Assembly (NCBI RefSeq): GCF_034387475.1
Contig: NZ_JAXCIL010000001.1
Span: forward strand, 2,108,001-2,172,000
Direction: 5' to 3'
DNA from: Pseudomonas sp. Teo4
GTDB taxonomy: Bacteria > Pseudomonadota > Gammaproteobacteria > Pseudomonadales > Pseudomonadaceae
Length of the DNA: 64,000 bases
A program made the translations under genes and the position numbers. Under the pieces are notes generated by a model, which was not told the origin of the DNA, made no database searches, and saw nothing but the letters and a program-made list of their open reading frames with translations. Shown in pieces: positions 1 to 9,343 of the stretch (position 1 is the stretch's first letter; each line of letters starts with the position of its first letter).

Positions 1-1
1 G

Positions 2-679
2 GACAAAGCCACCATCGTGCGCATGCTCGAGACCCTGCATCACGAAGGGTACGTGACCAAGGACACGGAGCGGGCGCAGTACTCGGTGACCGCCCGGACC
101 TTGCTGTTGAGCCAGGGATACGAGAAATCGCGCTGGCTTGCCGGCGTCGCCGAACCGAGCCTGGCGCGCTTTCGCAATACCATCGGCTGGCCTTCGGACA
201 TCGCGGTGTTCGATGTCGATGCCATGGTGGTGCTGCAGACCTCGCGGGAAAGCGGTGGGCCCTTGTCGTTCAATCGCCGCCCAGGGTTTCGCTCACCCAT
301 GCTGGCCACCTCGATCGGCATTGCCTACCTGGCGTTCTGCCCGGCCGATGAACGCCAGCGGATCATCGGGCAACTGGCAGCCGTGGACGAACCCTGGAAC
401 CAGTTGGCCCGCGAACCGCAGCGGCTCGATGCGCTTCTCGAACACACACGTAAGGACGGTTTCGCGGTAATGAGCGATGACTACAGCGAGCAGGTGTTCG
501 CCGGCAATGTCTGGGCCATGGGCGTGCCGGTGATGCACGACGGCGAGCTGTTCGCGGCCTTGAACGTGATGATGCTCAAGAATGCGGTCAGCCTGCCTGA
601 GGCCCGCAAGAAGATCCTCGGGCCGCTGCGGCAGGTGGCGGATGAAATTGCCAGGGAACTGGCCGCAGCGAGGGACTGA
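2..679 (+). CDS. IclR-family transcriptional regulator, 5' end outside window (MhpR-like)
   Basis: The frame is open from base 2 (D-K-A-T-I-V-R-M-L-E-T-L), so the helix-turn-helix begins before the window; the GTG at 17 is only the first in-frame start candidate. What remains is the end of the winged HTH followed by the IclR effector-binding (GAF-like) domain over roughly the last 170 residues. The later part resembles MhpR-type IclR regulators of aromatic-acid catabolism. It is convergent with the CaiB-type CoA-transferase gene, 31 bases away, so it may regulate the neighbouring CoA-thioester genes. Effector and targets are inference. Confidence 0.9.
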   Translation, partial: DKATIVRMLETLHHEGYVTKDTERAQYSVTARTLLLSQGYEKSRWLAGVAEPSLARFRNTIGWPSDIAVFDVDAMVVLQTSRESGGPLSFNRRPGFRSPMLATSIGIAYLAFCPADERQRIIGQLAAVDEPWNQLAREPQRLDALLEHTRKDGFAVMSDDYSEQVFAGNVWAMGVPVMHDGELFAALNVMMLKNAVSLPEARKKILGPLRQVADEIARELAAARD

Positions 680-710
680 ACCCGATCAGGGCCGCGATCT
701 TCAGCGGTGC

Positions 711-1895
711 TCAGACCGTACCATTGGCACGCAGCGCCTCGATCTGGCCCAGCGAGAACCCGAACTCACGCAGCACCTCCTCGGTATGCTCGCCGCTGAG
801 CGGCGCATGCTTGCGAATCGCCAGCGGCGTGCGTGACAGGCTCACCGGAGCGGCAACATAAGGCACCTCTGGCTCGACCCCTGGATGGCGCAAGCGCACG
901 AACGCGCCGCTCTCGGCAATGGCCGGGTCGCTGTTGACCTCGGCAGGGGAATACACAGGCCCTGCCGGGATCTTGGCCTTGGCCAGTTCGTCCAGGGCCT
1001 GCTCCCTGGAGCGCCCCGCGCACCACTCGCCCATCAGCCCCGACAGCACCTCACCATGCTGCCCACGCAGTTCATCGTCGGCAAAGCGCGGGTCATCAAG
1101 CAGCTCCGGCTGCCCCATGATCTTCGCCCAGCGGCGGAACATGGCCGGGCCAATGACCTGGACGATGATCCAGCCATCGCGGGTACGGAAGATATCCGAT
1201 GGCCCGTAGCTCTGGCTGCGGTTGCCCGTGGCCTGGCGCTGCAGGCCCAGCACCTGCTCCTCGATCAGGTAACCGCTCGAGAAGTTCAGGGCTGTCTGCA
1301 ACAACGAGGCGCCCACTTGCTGGCCCTGGCCACTGCGCTCGCGCTCATAGAGGGCAGCCACTGCCCCCAGGGCACAGGCGATGCCGGTGCAGTAATCCAC
1401 CACCGGCAGCATCGACTTGATGGGCTGCTCGGGATAACCGGACAAGTACACCCCGCCACTCATGACCTGCCCCACACCGTCGAAGCCGATCTTCTCGCGC
1501 AGCAATGCGCTGTCGCCGAACGCCGAAGGCGCAACCAGCACGATATCCGGCTTGATCGCCTTGAGCGTTTCGTAGTCGAGCCCCAGGTTGGCCAAGGTCG
1601 GCGCTGGCATGTTGGCGATCACCACATCGGCATCCGCCACCAGGCGCCGGACGATGGCCCGCCCTTCTTCACTGGCGATCTCCAGGGTGAGCGAGCGCTT
1701 GTTGCGGTTCGACTGCAGGAACACCGCACCATCGCCCTGCTCGGTGACTGGCATGACGAAACGGTCCTCACTACCACCGACCCGGTCGATACGGATCACG
1801 TCCGCGCCCATGTCGGCCAGCAGCGCACCGCAGAACGGCCCCGCGATGTATCGCCCGAAGTCGAGCACCCTGATTCCAGCTAGCACTTGCGCCAT
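711..1895 (-). CDS. CaiB/BaiF family (class III) CoA-transferase
   Basis: The 394-residue protein has the normal length for class III CoA-transferases, which move CoA between carboxylic acids through an aspartyl-CoA intermediate. The start shows the family signature L-A-G-I-R-V-L-D-F-G-R-Y-I-A-G-P, and the likely catalytic aspartate is D167 in V-V-D-Y-C-T-G. The C-terminal H-T-E-E-V-L-R-E-F-G motif is also typical. It is the last gene of a leftward run (MaoC hydratase, acyl-CoA synthetase, enoyl-CoA hydratase, two IclR genes), so it probably activates or recycles the CoA ester of the same unknown acid. The substrate cannot be read from the sequence. Confidence 0.93.
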   Translation of the reverse strand: MAQVLAGIRVLDFGRYIAGPFCGALLADMGADVIRIDRVGGSEDRFVMPVTEQGDGAVFLQSNRNKRSLTLEIASEEGRAIVRRLVADADVVIANMPAPTLANLGLDYETLKAIKPDIVLVAPSAFGDSALLREKIGFDGVGQVMSGGVYLSGYPEQPIKSMLPVVDYCTGIACALGAVAALYERERSGQGQQVGASLLQTALNFSSGYLIEEQVLGLQRQATGNRSQSYGPSDIFRTRDGWIIVQVIGPAMFRRWAKIMGQPELLDDPRFADDELRGQHGEVLSGLMGEWCAGRSREQALDELAKAKIPAGPVYSPAEVNSDPAIAESGAFVRLRHPGVEPEVPYVAAPVSLSRTPLAIRKHAPLSGEHTEEVLREFGFSLGQIEALRANGTV

Positions 1896-1933
1896 AGAAG
1901 TCTCTCTTGCTCTTCGTTGAATGGCCGGCCCCG

Positions 1934-2722
1934 TCAGAAGGGGCCTTCCAGATCCTGTAGCAGCTGTTCAAGTTCCGGGGCGGCTTCCAGCAAAGCCTTG
2001 CCCATGGTGCTGCGCACTTTCGCGAAATCCGCCCCGACCACGGCGGCCCCGCAGTTGAGACCCATCACGGTGCCCTGGCGGCCAACCTTTATCGGGCAAC
2101 CAATGCCGTAGGTGTCACGCTGATAACCACCGACCACCAGGCAACAACCGGTATCGGCCAGTTCACCAAAGCTGGCGTCGATGTCCTCGCGCACCTTGGC
2201 GAAACCCGGCCCCATGTATAGCGCCATGCGCTCGATCAAGGCCTCGCGCTGATCCGCCGGCAGCCCCCACAGATAACCGCGGCCGATCGCGGTGGTGGCC
2301 ATGGGCAGCATCGACCCCACGCCCAGGCGCAAGGTGGCGATGTTGCGACCCGAGCAGTAGGTGATGTAGAGCATCTCCAACTGATCGGGCATGGCCAGGG
2401 CCACCGAAACGTTGAGGCGGTCAGCCAGCGCCTGCATGAACGGCTGGGCGCGCTGCACCAAGGCACTGGACTCCAGGAATGCCTGGCCGATACCCAGCGG
2501 CCCGGTGCTCAGTTCGAACTGCCGGCCACCGCTTGCGTGCTGCAGAAAGCCGGAGAACATCAAGGTGGTGGTCAGCCGCGAGACCGTCGACTTGGGCAAC
2601 CCGGTGCGGGCGACGATCTCGGCATTGGACAGCGGTGCACGCTCGCCGCGGAACGCACGCAACACCTGCAGCCCCCGGCTGACGGTTAGCAGTGCATCGG
2701 CACTGTCGTGATCGAAGGTCAT
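1934..2722 (-). CDS. IclR-family transcriptional regulator
   Basis: The 262-residue protein has the N-terminal winged HTH (about residues 10-80, with L-P-K-S-T-V-S-R-L-T-T-T-L as recognition region) and the C-terminal IclR ligand domain (G-I-G-C-P-I near residue 206). Its start overlaps the end of the upstream IclR gene by four bases (ATGA), which indicates translational coupling. Two adjacent coupled IclR genes in one operon is unusual. They could act as a heteromeric pair or respond to two intermediates; that is inference. Confidence 0.93.
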   Translation of the reverse strand: MTFDHDSADALLTVSRGLQVLRAFRGERAPLSNAEIVARTGLPKSTVSRLTTTLMFSGFLQHASGGRQFELSTGPLGIGQAFLESSALVQRAQPFMQALADRLNVSVALAMPDQLEMLYITYCSGRNIATLRLGVGSMLPMATTAIGRGYLWGLPADQREALIERMALYMGPGFAKVREDIDASFGELADTGCCLVVGGYQRDTYGIGCPIKVGRQGTVMGLNCGAAVVGADFAKVRSTMGKALLEAAPELEQLLQDLEGPF

Positions 2723-3579
2723 GGCCGTACTCCGTCGATGGGGCCGCTGGAGTCATCCAGCGAGCGTCTGATCTGGTTGGCCAGGGCCAACAATTGCGGG
2801 CCCAGCTCACGCGCCACCCGCGCCTTGGTCATCTGCCCCAGCGAACCCAGGCAGGTCAGCACGAACAGGCCGCGCCCAGGCAGGCTGAGGGGCACCGAGA
2901 TGATCCCAAGGTCGCGCTCCCACTTGCTCAGCGAGTAGCAAAAGCCCATGGCGCGCAGTTGCCGGATCGCCTCGCTGAGGCTCGGCTCCGGTTCTTTCCA
3001 GCCATCGGGCATGCGCCGCGCGATGTTTTCCAGCAGGTAGGCACGCTCCAAGGGCGGCAGCGAAGCCAGCAAGGTGACGCCCATCTGGGTCGAGGAAATG
3101 GCAATGCGCGTGCCGACATTCAGGCCGTTGCGCCGGAAGCTGCCATTACCGGTACAACTTTCCAGGGCAATCAGGTCCAGGCGGTCGCGCATGGCCAGCA
3201 GCACCGTGACATTGTTGGCACAGGCGAAGCGCACCAGGTCTTCGCGCACCAGGCGTTGCACGTCGGAGTGCGAGGTGGCGGCATACCCGAGCGACAGCAC
3301 CGCTGCCGCCAGGCGATACTGGCGCAGGCTGGCGTTGTAGTTGAGAAAGCCCAGTGACACCAGCGTACGCAGGAAACGGCTGACCGTTGAAGCCGGCAAA
3401 CCAGTACGCTCGGCGATGTCCTTGTTGCCCAGCCAGCCGTCATGGGCGCTGAAGGCCGACAGCACCTCCAGCGCCCGCACCACTGGCATGACCATGCCCG
3501 ACCTCGGCAGCTGGGGTTCACGCAGGCTCAGCAAGGCTTCATGGTGCAGCTCGCCGCTCAAGGGTTCGGCCTTGGTCAT
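2719..3579 (-). CDS. IclR-family transcriptional regulator
   Basis: A 286-residue IclR protein with a roughly 25-residue N-terminal extension before the winged HTH (V-V-R-A-L-E-V-L-S-A-F then L-P-A-S-T-V-S-R-F-L-R-T-L). The effector domain follows. The ATG at 3579 has an AGGAG eight bases upstream, which supports this start. The gene lies 11 bases after the enoyl-CoA hydratase and overlaps the next IclR gene, so it is part of the CoA-thioester operon. It is clearly diverged from its neighbour at 1934-2722, so it is not a recent duplicate. Confidence 0.92.
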   Translation of the reverse strand: MTKAEPLSGELHHEALLSLREPQLPRSGMVMPVVRALEVLSAFSAHDGWLGNKDIAERTGLPASTVSRFLRTLVSLGFLNYNASLRQYRLAAAVLSLGYAATSHSDVQRLVREDLVRFACANNVTVLLAMRDRLDLIALESCTGNGSFRRNGLNVGTRIAISSTQMGVTLLASLPPLERAYLLENIARRMPDGWKEPEPSLSEAIRQLRAMGFCYSLSKWERDLGIISVPLSLPGRGLFVLTCLGSLGQMTKARVARELGPQLLALANQIRRSLDDSSGPIDGVRP

Positions 3580-3590
3580 GACGGTATCTC

Positions 3591-4406
3591 CTACACGTCG
3601 GTGTTGTCCGGGAACTTCGGCGCGCGCTTCTCCCGATAGGCGCGCACGCCCTCCTTCACTTCCTCGCCACCGAAGCCGAGCATCTCCAGGGCCAATGAGG
3701 CGTCGAAGATCGGCCCGGCCTGGCGCAGCCAGTTATTGAGCGAGTATTTGGTCCAGCGAATCGCCGACTGGGCACCCTCGGCCAGGCGTGTGGCCACTTC
3801 AAGGGCGCGGGTCTGCAGTTGCTCGGAATCGACGCACAGCGACACCAGGCCAATGCGCTCGGCCTCCTCGCCATTGAGCGATTCGCACAGCATCAGGTGA
3901 TACTTGGCCTTGGCCATGCCGCACAGCAGCGGCCAGACGATGGCGGCATGGTCGCCAGCGGCGACGCCCAGGCGGGTGTGGCCATCGACGATCTTGGCGT
4001 CCTTCGCGGCGATGGAAATATCCGCCAGCAAGGCCGCCACCAGGCCGGCGCCGACTGCCGGACCATGGATCGCCGAAACGATCGGCTTGTTGCAGTTGAT
4101 GATGTTGTAGACCAGGTCCTTGGACTCGCGCCACACGCGGCAGCGGTACTCGAACGACTCGATCATGCCCTCGACGATCTGGAAATCGCCGCCAGCGGAA
4201 AACGCTTTGCCAGCGCCGCAGATGATCACTGCGTTGACGCTGTCGTCAGCTTCGATGTCGCGCCATACACGGGTCAGCTCGGCGTGTCCGGCTTCGTCCA
4301 GCGCATTGAGGCGCTCGGGCCGGTTCAGCGTGATGCGCAGCACCCGCGGGGCTGGGCGGTCGAACGCCAGTCGCTGGTAGTCGGCGTAATCAATCGGTTT
4401 GTGCAT
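3591..4406 (-). CDS. Enoyl-CoA hydratase/isomerase (crotonase) family protein
   Basis: A 271-residue crotonase-fold protein. The two oxyanion-hole segments are visible: A-F-S-A-G-G-D-F near residue 70 and G-P-A-V-G-A-G near residue 115. The segment that carries the two catalytic glutamates in canonical enoyl-CoA hydratase reads [15 protein letters not shown], with aspartate or histidine instead, so the chemistry may be something other than simple hydration (isomerase, hydrolase or lyase). It lies between the acyl-CoA synthetase and the IclR genes and probably handles the CoA ester made by the synthetase. Confidence 0.9.
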   Translation of the reverse strand: MHKPIDYADYQRLAFDRPAPRVLRITLNRPERLNALDEAGHAELTRVWRDIEADDSVNAVIICGAGKAFSAGGDFQIVEGMIESFEYRCRVWRESKDLVYNIINCNKPIVSAIHGPAVGAGLVAALLADISIAAKDAKIVDGHTRLGVAAGDHAAIVWPLLCGMAKAKYHLMLCESLNGEEAERIGLVSLCVDSEQLQTRALEVATRLAEGAQSAIRWTKYSLNNWLRQAGPIFDASLALEMLGFGGEEVKEGVRAYREKRAPKFPDNTDV

Positions 4407-4438
4407 GTTGGTATTCCTTCAAATCAGCGGGTAGGCCA

Positions 4439-6373
4439 CTAGGCCTGGATGGCCTGGCGGATCACGTCCAGGGCTGCCGGGTTGTCCAGTGACGAGGTGT
4501 CCCCCAGCGGCATGTCGTTGCAAAGGTTGCGAATGACCCGGCGCATCACCTTGGAGCTGCGGGTCTTGGGCAGCAGGCTGACGAAATAGGTGGCCGCCGG
4601 CACGAAGGGCCTGCCCATGCGCGCCTGTACGTGGGTGGTGACGCGTTGACGCAGCGCCGCCTGGTCGCCCGAAGCGCCAGGCGCAATCAGGAACACCACC
4701 AGTTTCTGGCCTTTGCTGTCGTCCTTGACGCCGACGGCGGCGGCTTCGCTGACCTCATCGAGTTCCAGCAGCACCTCTTCGATTTCCGCCGGCCCGACAC
4801 GCTTGCCGGCCAGCTTGATGGTGTCGTCGGAGCGCCCCAGCATGTAGAAGCTGCCGTCCTTGAGCATGGCCAGGTCGCCATGCACCCAAAGGCCGGCAAT
4901 GGTGCGCCAGTACGCGTCCAGGTAACGTTCATCGTCCTGCCAGAACGACTGGGTCATCCCCACGAACGGGCGGCGCACCACCAGTTCGCCCGGCTCGCCG
5001 ACCACTGTCTGCCCTGCACTGTCCGCCACGCTGACATCCACGCCCGGAGACGCCGTATTGAAGCCCGAAGGGCTGATCGGCCGGATCACCACGCTCGACA
5101 GCAGCGCACCGGACACCTCGGTACCCCCGGTGTAGTTGATGACCGGGCTGCGTCCCGTGCCGAAGTGCGCCTGGAACCAGCTGAAATGCTCGGGGTCGAT
5201 GCCCTCGCCCGCGGTGATCAACAACCGTACCGAGGAGGTATCCGCCGCACAGGCCACGGCCTGGTTGGCGGCCAGGCCACGGATCAGGGTTGGCGCAGAG
5301 CCGAAGTGGGTCACGCCGTGGTTCTGGATCAGCCGGCCCATGCGTGACCAGTCGGGGAAGTCCGGCGCGCCGTCATAGCAGACCAGGGTCGCGCCGCGCA
5401 TCAGGGCGCTGCACAGCACCAGGGAGCCGGCGATCCAGCCCATGTCGGCCGGCCAGCAGAATACATCGCCGGGTTTGACGTTGAAGTGGATCGCCGAGTC
5501 GTGGGCGATCTTCAGGGCAAAGCCGCCGTGCACATGCACCGTGCCTTTCGGCTTGCCGGTGGTCCCGGAGGTGTAGACGATCATGAACGGGTCGTTGGGC
5601 GACATGCTTGCGGCTGCCTTCTCCTGCCCGCGCCCCTGCGCCAGAACCTGCATCCAGCCCTGGCTGCCGTCGACCTGGGACGCTACGCCATCGGCGTCAT
5701 GGACCACCAGGGTTTCCACGGCAGGCAGCTCCTGGAGAGCAGCCTTTACCAGCGCCAAGGTGTCCACGCGCTTGCCGCGCCGGTCGAAGCCGGCACTGGC
5801 GATCAACGCTTTGGCCGAGCAGGCGGAGAGTCGCGACTTGATGGCATCGACACCAAAGCCGCTGAACAACGGCACCGCGATGGCACCCAGGTAGGCGATT
5901 GCCAGCAAGGTGACCGTGGCTTCCAGGCCGTTGGACATCAACAGGCCGATGCGATCGCCACGCTTGAGGCCAATGGCCTCCAGGCCTGCTGCGAAGGCAC
6001 GAACCTGGTCTGCGAGCTCTGCGTAGCTGGCGCGGGTCACCTCGCCGTTCTCACGCTCGGCGATCACCGCCGTCACGGTGCCTTGGCGCTCCGCCTTCGC
6101 AAGGATGGATTGCACCCAGTTCAGCCGCCCACCCGGGAACCAGCTCGGAAACTCGATGCCCCGGCTGTCGTCCAGGTAGTCCTCGAAGGGCTTTTCCCAG
6201 GCAATGTCACAGTAGTTCGAGACCATCCGCCAGTACTCAAGCGGGCTGCTCAACGCGCGCGCCTGGAACTGGTCGTAGTCCGGAGTGCCGAGCCGGCGCA
6301 TCATTTCGGTCACGTTGGCGCTGGCGATGTCTTCAGCGCTGGGTTGCCATACCGAGGGCGAGCTGTCGTTCAT
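4439..6373 (-). CDS. AMP-forming acyl-CoA synthetase (acetyl/acetoacetyl-CoA synthetase-like)
   Basis: The 644-residue adenylate-forming enzyme activates a carboxylic acid to its CoA ester via an acyl-AMP. An ACAS-type N-terminal segment (about residues 35-85) is followed by the P-loop Y-T-S-G-T-T-G-K-P-K-G, then N-Y-T-G-G-T-E, the W-V-H-G-D hinge, G-R-S-D-D-T-I-K-L-A-G-K-R-V-G, and a C-terminal T-R-S-S-K-V-M-R-R whose lysine is the usual catalytic and acetylatable one. The ATG at 6373 is preferred because GGGA lies six bases upstream, whereas the ATG at 6385 sits one base from its GGAG. It heads the catabolic gene set with the MaoC gene 153 bases upstream. Substrate unknown. Confidence 0.92.
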   Translation of the reverse strand: MNDSSPSVWQPSAEDIASANVTEMMRRLGTPDYDQFQARALSSPLEYWRMVSNYCDIAWEKPFEDYLDDSRGIEFPSWFPGGRLNWVQSILAKAERQGTVTAVIAERENGEVTRASYAELADQVRAFAAGLEAIGLKRGDRIGLLMSNGLEATVTLLAIAYLGAIAVPLFSGFGVDAIKSRLSACSAKALIASAGFDRRGKRVDTLALVKAALQELPAVETLVVHDADGVASQVDGSQGWMQVLAQGRGQEKAAASMSPNDPFMIVYTSGTTGKPKGTVHVHGGFALKIAHDSAIHFNVKPGDVFCWPADMGWIAGSLVLCSALMRGATLVCYDGAPDFPDWSRMGRLIQNHGVTHFGSAPTLIRGLAANQAVACAADTSSVRLLITAGEGIDPEHFSWFQAHFGTGRSPVINYTGGTEVSGALLSSVVIRPISPSGFNTASPGVDVSVADSAGQTVVGEPGELVVRRPFVGMTQSFWQDDERYLDAYWRTIAGLWVHGDLAMLKDGSFYMLGRSDDTIKLAGKRVGPAEIEEVLLELDEVSEAAAVGVKDDSKGQKLVVFLIAPGASGDQAALRQRVTTHVQARMGRPFVPAATYFVSLLPKTRSSKVMRRVIRNLCNDMPLGDTSSLDNPAALDVIRQAIQA

Positions 6374-6526
6374 GTTGCGTCCCATCTCCAGTCGATTTCG
6401 GTGGTCTGGCGAGCCTGCGGCTACGACCTGCCACTCACATGTTGTTTTCAGATCTGGTCATTCATTAACCGCCCGGGCAGCGGTAGCGTCAAAGCCATCG
6501 GCCAAACGGTTCCGTACTTCGGAACA

Positions 6527-7384
6527 TCAGGCCCGGTCCCATGCCGCCCGCCCATGGCTGATCACCAGTACGTCACGTTCCAGCACTCGGGCGCGGAAAG
6601 CGCCGTCGTGCCAGATCTCGCAACGCAGGGTTTCGCCGGGGTACACGGGCGCTGCGAAGCGCAGGGACATCTCGCGCAAGCGGGCCCCCTGGTAATCGCA
6701 CAGGCTGCGTACCAGTGCGTGGCAGACCATGCCGAAGGTGCACAGCCCATGCAGGATCGGGCGGGGGAAACCAGCCTTGGCAGCCACCTGCGGGTCGGCG
6801 TGCAGCGGGTTGTCGTCACCATTCATGCGGTAGTAGAGGGCTTGCTCGGGCCGGGTCGGCAGGTCGACGACAAACGCCGGCTCACCCTCGGGCAGCGGCT
6901 GGCTGGGCGCACGCGGCGCACTGGAGCCGCCAAAGCCCCCGCCACCGCGAATGAATGTCGTGTTGAGGGTGGAGGCGATCAATTCGCCAGTGGCGGCGTT
7001 CTTGAGGGTCTTGCGGGTATAAAGCAACGCGCCCTGCCCTTGGCCCTTGTCCACCAGGCCATCGATGACCGTTTCACTGATCAGGTCGGTGTCCACCGGT
7101 AAAGGCCGGTGCAAGGTGAGCGCCTGCTCGCCATGCACCACCTGGGTGGCGTCGACGCCAGAGCGCGGATCACCGAGCCAGAAACCGGGATGCGCCAGCA
7201 CCAGCGCCATGGACGGCAATACCGAGATCGCCTGCGAATAGTCGACATAGTGCAACTGGCGGGCGTCCTCGGGGTCTTGCCCCACCCCTACCGAGAGCGC
7301 GTAGAACGCCGCGTCCCGAGGGGACAGGCGCTGACCCACGCTGGGGATCGGATAGCTGAGCAACTGATCGGCATCAATGGGCAT
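6527..7384 (-). CDS. MaoC-family (R)-enoyl-CoA hydratase, double hot-dog
   Basis: The 285-residue protein resembles the hydratase-2 domain of multifunctional beta-oxidation enzymes. The N-terminal half forms one hot-dog fold; the C-terminal half carries the hydratase-2 signature Y-R-M-N-G-D-D-N-P-L-H-A-D-P followed by G-F-P-R-P-I-L-H-G-L-C, which holds the Asp/His catalytic pair. It hydrates 2-enoyl-CoA to (R)-3-hydroxyacyl-CoA. It is the first gene of the leftward set and diverges from the ETF-QO gene, with two GTTTC-N7-GAAAY motifs between them. Confidence 0.92.
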   Translation of the reverse strand: MPIDADQLLSYPIPSVGQRLSPRDAAFYALSVGVGQDPEDARQLHYVDYSQAISVLPSMALVLAHPGFWLGDPRSGVDATQVVHGEQALTLHRPLPVDTDLISETVIDGLVDKGQGQGALLYTRKTLKNAATGELIASTLNTTFIRGGGGFGGSSAPRAPSQPLPEGEPAFVVDLPTRPEQALYYRMNGDDNPLHADPQVAAKAGFPRPILHGLCTFGMVCHALVRSLCDYQGARLREMSLRFAAPVYPGETLRCEIWHDGAFRARVLERDVLVISHGRAAWDRA

Positions 7385-7420
7385 CGCGCGCTCCTGACTT
7401 GTTCTTGTGATGCGTGCCTG

Positions 7421-7437
7421 GTTTCAACATGCGAAAC
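7421..7437. promoter_or_regulatory. Candidate operator 1, GTTTC-N7-GAAAC
   Basis: A five-base inverted repeat, GTTTC at 7421-7425 and GAAAC at 7433-7437 with seven bases between, lies 37 bases upstream of the MaoC start in the 294-bp divergent region facing ETF-QO. An additional GTTTCAA follows at 7441. IclR regulators of neighbouring operons commonly bind such sites; assignment to an IclR protein here is inference. Confidence 0.4.
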
Positions 7438-7561
7438 CTCGTTTCAAATCATGGTCAGCGCATTCCCCACCGCCACACAACCGCCAAGCGGCATGCGTTC
7501 CGAAGAATGGAATGGCGTGTCGAACCGAACGGCCCGCCGTTGCACCAGGCGGAACAAGCTT

Positions 7562-7578
7562 GTTTCGCGGGTTGAAAT
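7562..7578. promoter_or_regulatory. Candidate operator 2, GTTTC-N7-GAAAT
   Basis: The same inverted-repeat architecture as at 7421 (GTTTC, seven bases, GAAAT), 141 bases further right and about 100 bases before the ETF-QO start. The matched spacing and symmetry make a shared regulator plausible. The rest of 7385-7678 has no gene. Confidence 0.38.
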
Positions 7579-7678
7579 ATCGTTTCGCATTTCCAATGAT
7601 CTGGGCACACGCAAGTCCGTGGCGGCCGGCCTTGCCGTCCAACAATTCGCCGCACAGTCCTGTCAGGAGAAATCGAAA

Positions 7679-9343
7679 GTGGAACGCGAATACATGGAAT
7701 TCGACGTGGTCATCGTCGGCGCCGGCCCGGCGGGCCTGTCCGCCGCCTGCCGCCTGAAGCAGAAGGCCGCCGAAGCCGGTAGCGAGATCAGCGTCTGCGT
7801 GGTCGAGAAAGGCTCCGAAGTCGGCGCCCACATCCTCTCCGGCGCGGTGTTCGAACCCCGCGCCCTGAACGAGCTGTTCCCCGACTGGAAAGAACTCGGC
7901 GCGCCACTGAACACCGAAGTGAAGCGCGACGACATCTACGTGCTCAAGGATGCTGGCAGCTCGACCAAGGTCCCCGACCTGTTCGTGCCCAAGACCATGC
8001 ACAACCAGGGCAACTACATCATCTCGCTGGGCAACCTGTGCCGCTGGCTGGCCCAGCAGGCCGAGAACCTGGGCGTGGAAGTCTACCCGGGCTTCGCCGC
8101 CCAGGAAGCGCTGTTCGACGAAAACGGCGTAGTGCGCGGCATTGTCACTGGTGACATGGGTGTCGACCGTGAAGGCAACCCGAAAGACGGCATGTATACC
8201 CCCGGCATGGAACTGCGTGGCAAGTACACCCTGTTCGCCGAAGGTTGCCGTGGCCATATCGGCAAACAGCTGATCAAGCGCTTCAACCTCGACAGCGAAT
8301 CCGACGTGCAGCACTACGGCATCGGTCTCAAGGAAATCTGGGAAATCGACCCGGCCAAGCACGAACAGGGCCTGGTGGTGCACACCGCCGGCTGGCCGCT
8401 GGACGTGATGAGCGCCGACAACACCGGTGGCTCGTTCCTCTATCACCTGGAGAACAACCAGGTGGTGGTCGGCCTGATCGTCGACCTGTCCTACGCCAAC
8501 CCGTACCTCTCGCCGTTCGATGAGTTCCAGCGCCTGAAGCACCACCCGGTGATGGCCCAGTACCTCGAAGGCGGCAAGCGCATCAGCTACGGCGCCCGCG
8601 CTATCTGCAAGGGCGGCCTGAACTCGCTGCCGAAGATGGTGTTCAACGGCGGCGCACTGATCGGTTGTGACCTCGGCACCCTGAACTTCTCCAAGATCAA
8701 GGGCAGCCACACCGCGATGAAGTCCGGCATGCTCGCCGCCGACGCCGTGGCCGACGCGCTGATCGCCGGCAGCGAGGGTGGCGACGCACTCAACACCTAT
8801 GTCGACGCCTTCAAGGCCAGCTGGCTGCATGAAGAGCTGTTCGCCAGCCGCAACTTCGGCCCGGCACTGCACAAGTTCGGCCCGCTGTTCGGCGGTGCGT
8901 TCAACTACATCGACCAGAACTGGTTCGGCGGCAAGCTGCCGTTCACCCTGCACGACACCAAGCCGGACTATGCCTGCCTCAAGCTGGCCGCCGACTCGCA
9001 GAAGATCGACTACCCGAAACCGGACGGCAAGCTCAGCTTCGACAAGCTCAGCTCGGTATTCCTCTCCAGCACCAACCACGAAGAGGAACAACCCTGCCAC
9101 CTGAAGCTGACCGACCCGAACGTGCCGATCGCCAGCAACCTGCCGCTGTACGACGAACCGGCGCAGCGCTACTGCCCGGCCGGCGTGTACGAAGTGGTCA
9201 CCCAGGAAGACGGCAACAAGCGCTTCCAGGTCAACGCGCAGAACTGCGTGCACTGCAAGACCTGCGACATCAAGGACCCGGCCCAGAACATCACCTGGGC
9301 CACTCCTGAAGGTGCAGGTGGGCCGAACTACCCGAATATGTAA
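7679..9343 (+). CDS. Electron transfer flavoprotein-ubiquinone oxidoreductase
   Basis: A 554-residue ETF-QO, the inner-membrane enzyme that passes electrons from ETF to ubiquinone during fatty- and amino-acid oxidation. The FAD fold G-A-G-P-A-G lies near residue 14. The C-terminal ferredoxin-like segment has the 4Fe-4S cysteines, one in Y-C-P-A-G-V-Y and three in N-C-V-H-C-K-T-C-D. The GTG at 7679 is chosen because AGGAGA ends eight bases before it and translation gives the family start M-E-R-E-Y-M-E-F-D-V-V; the ATG at 7694 is an internal alternative. The frame stays open well upstream, but that stretch looks non-coding. No etfAB gene is adjacent. Confidence 0.95.
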   Translation: MEREYMEFDVVIVGAGPAGLSAACRLKQKAAEAGSEISVCVVEKGSEVGAHILSGAVFEPRALNELFPDWKELGAPLNTEVKRDDIYVLKDAGSSTKVPDLFVPKTMHNQGNYIISLGNLCRWLAQQAENLGVEVYPGFAAQEALFDENGVVRGIVTGDMGVDREGNPKDGMYTPGMELRGKYTLFAEGCRGHIGKQLIKRFNLDSESDVQHYGIGLKEIWEIDPAKHEQGLVVHTAGWPLDVMSADNTGGSFLYHLENNQVVVGLIVDLSYANPYLSPFDEFQRLKHHPVMAQYLEGGKRISYGARAICKGGLNSLPKMVFNGGALIGCDLGTLNFSKIKGSHTAMKSGMLAADAVADALIAGSEGGDALNTYVDAFKASWLHEELFASRNFGPALHKFGPLFGGAFNYIDQNWFGGKLPFTLHDTKPDYACLKLAADSQKIDYPKPDGKLSFDKLSSVFLSSTNHEEEQPCHLKLTDPNVPIASNLPLYDEPAQRYCPAGVYEVVTQEDGNKRFQVNAQNCVHCKTCDIKDPAQNITWATPEGAGGPNYPNM

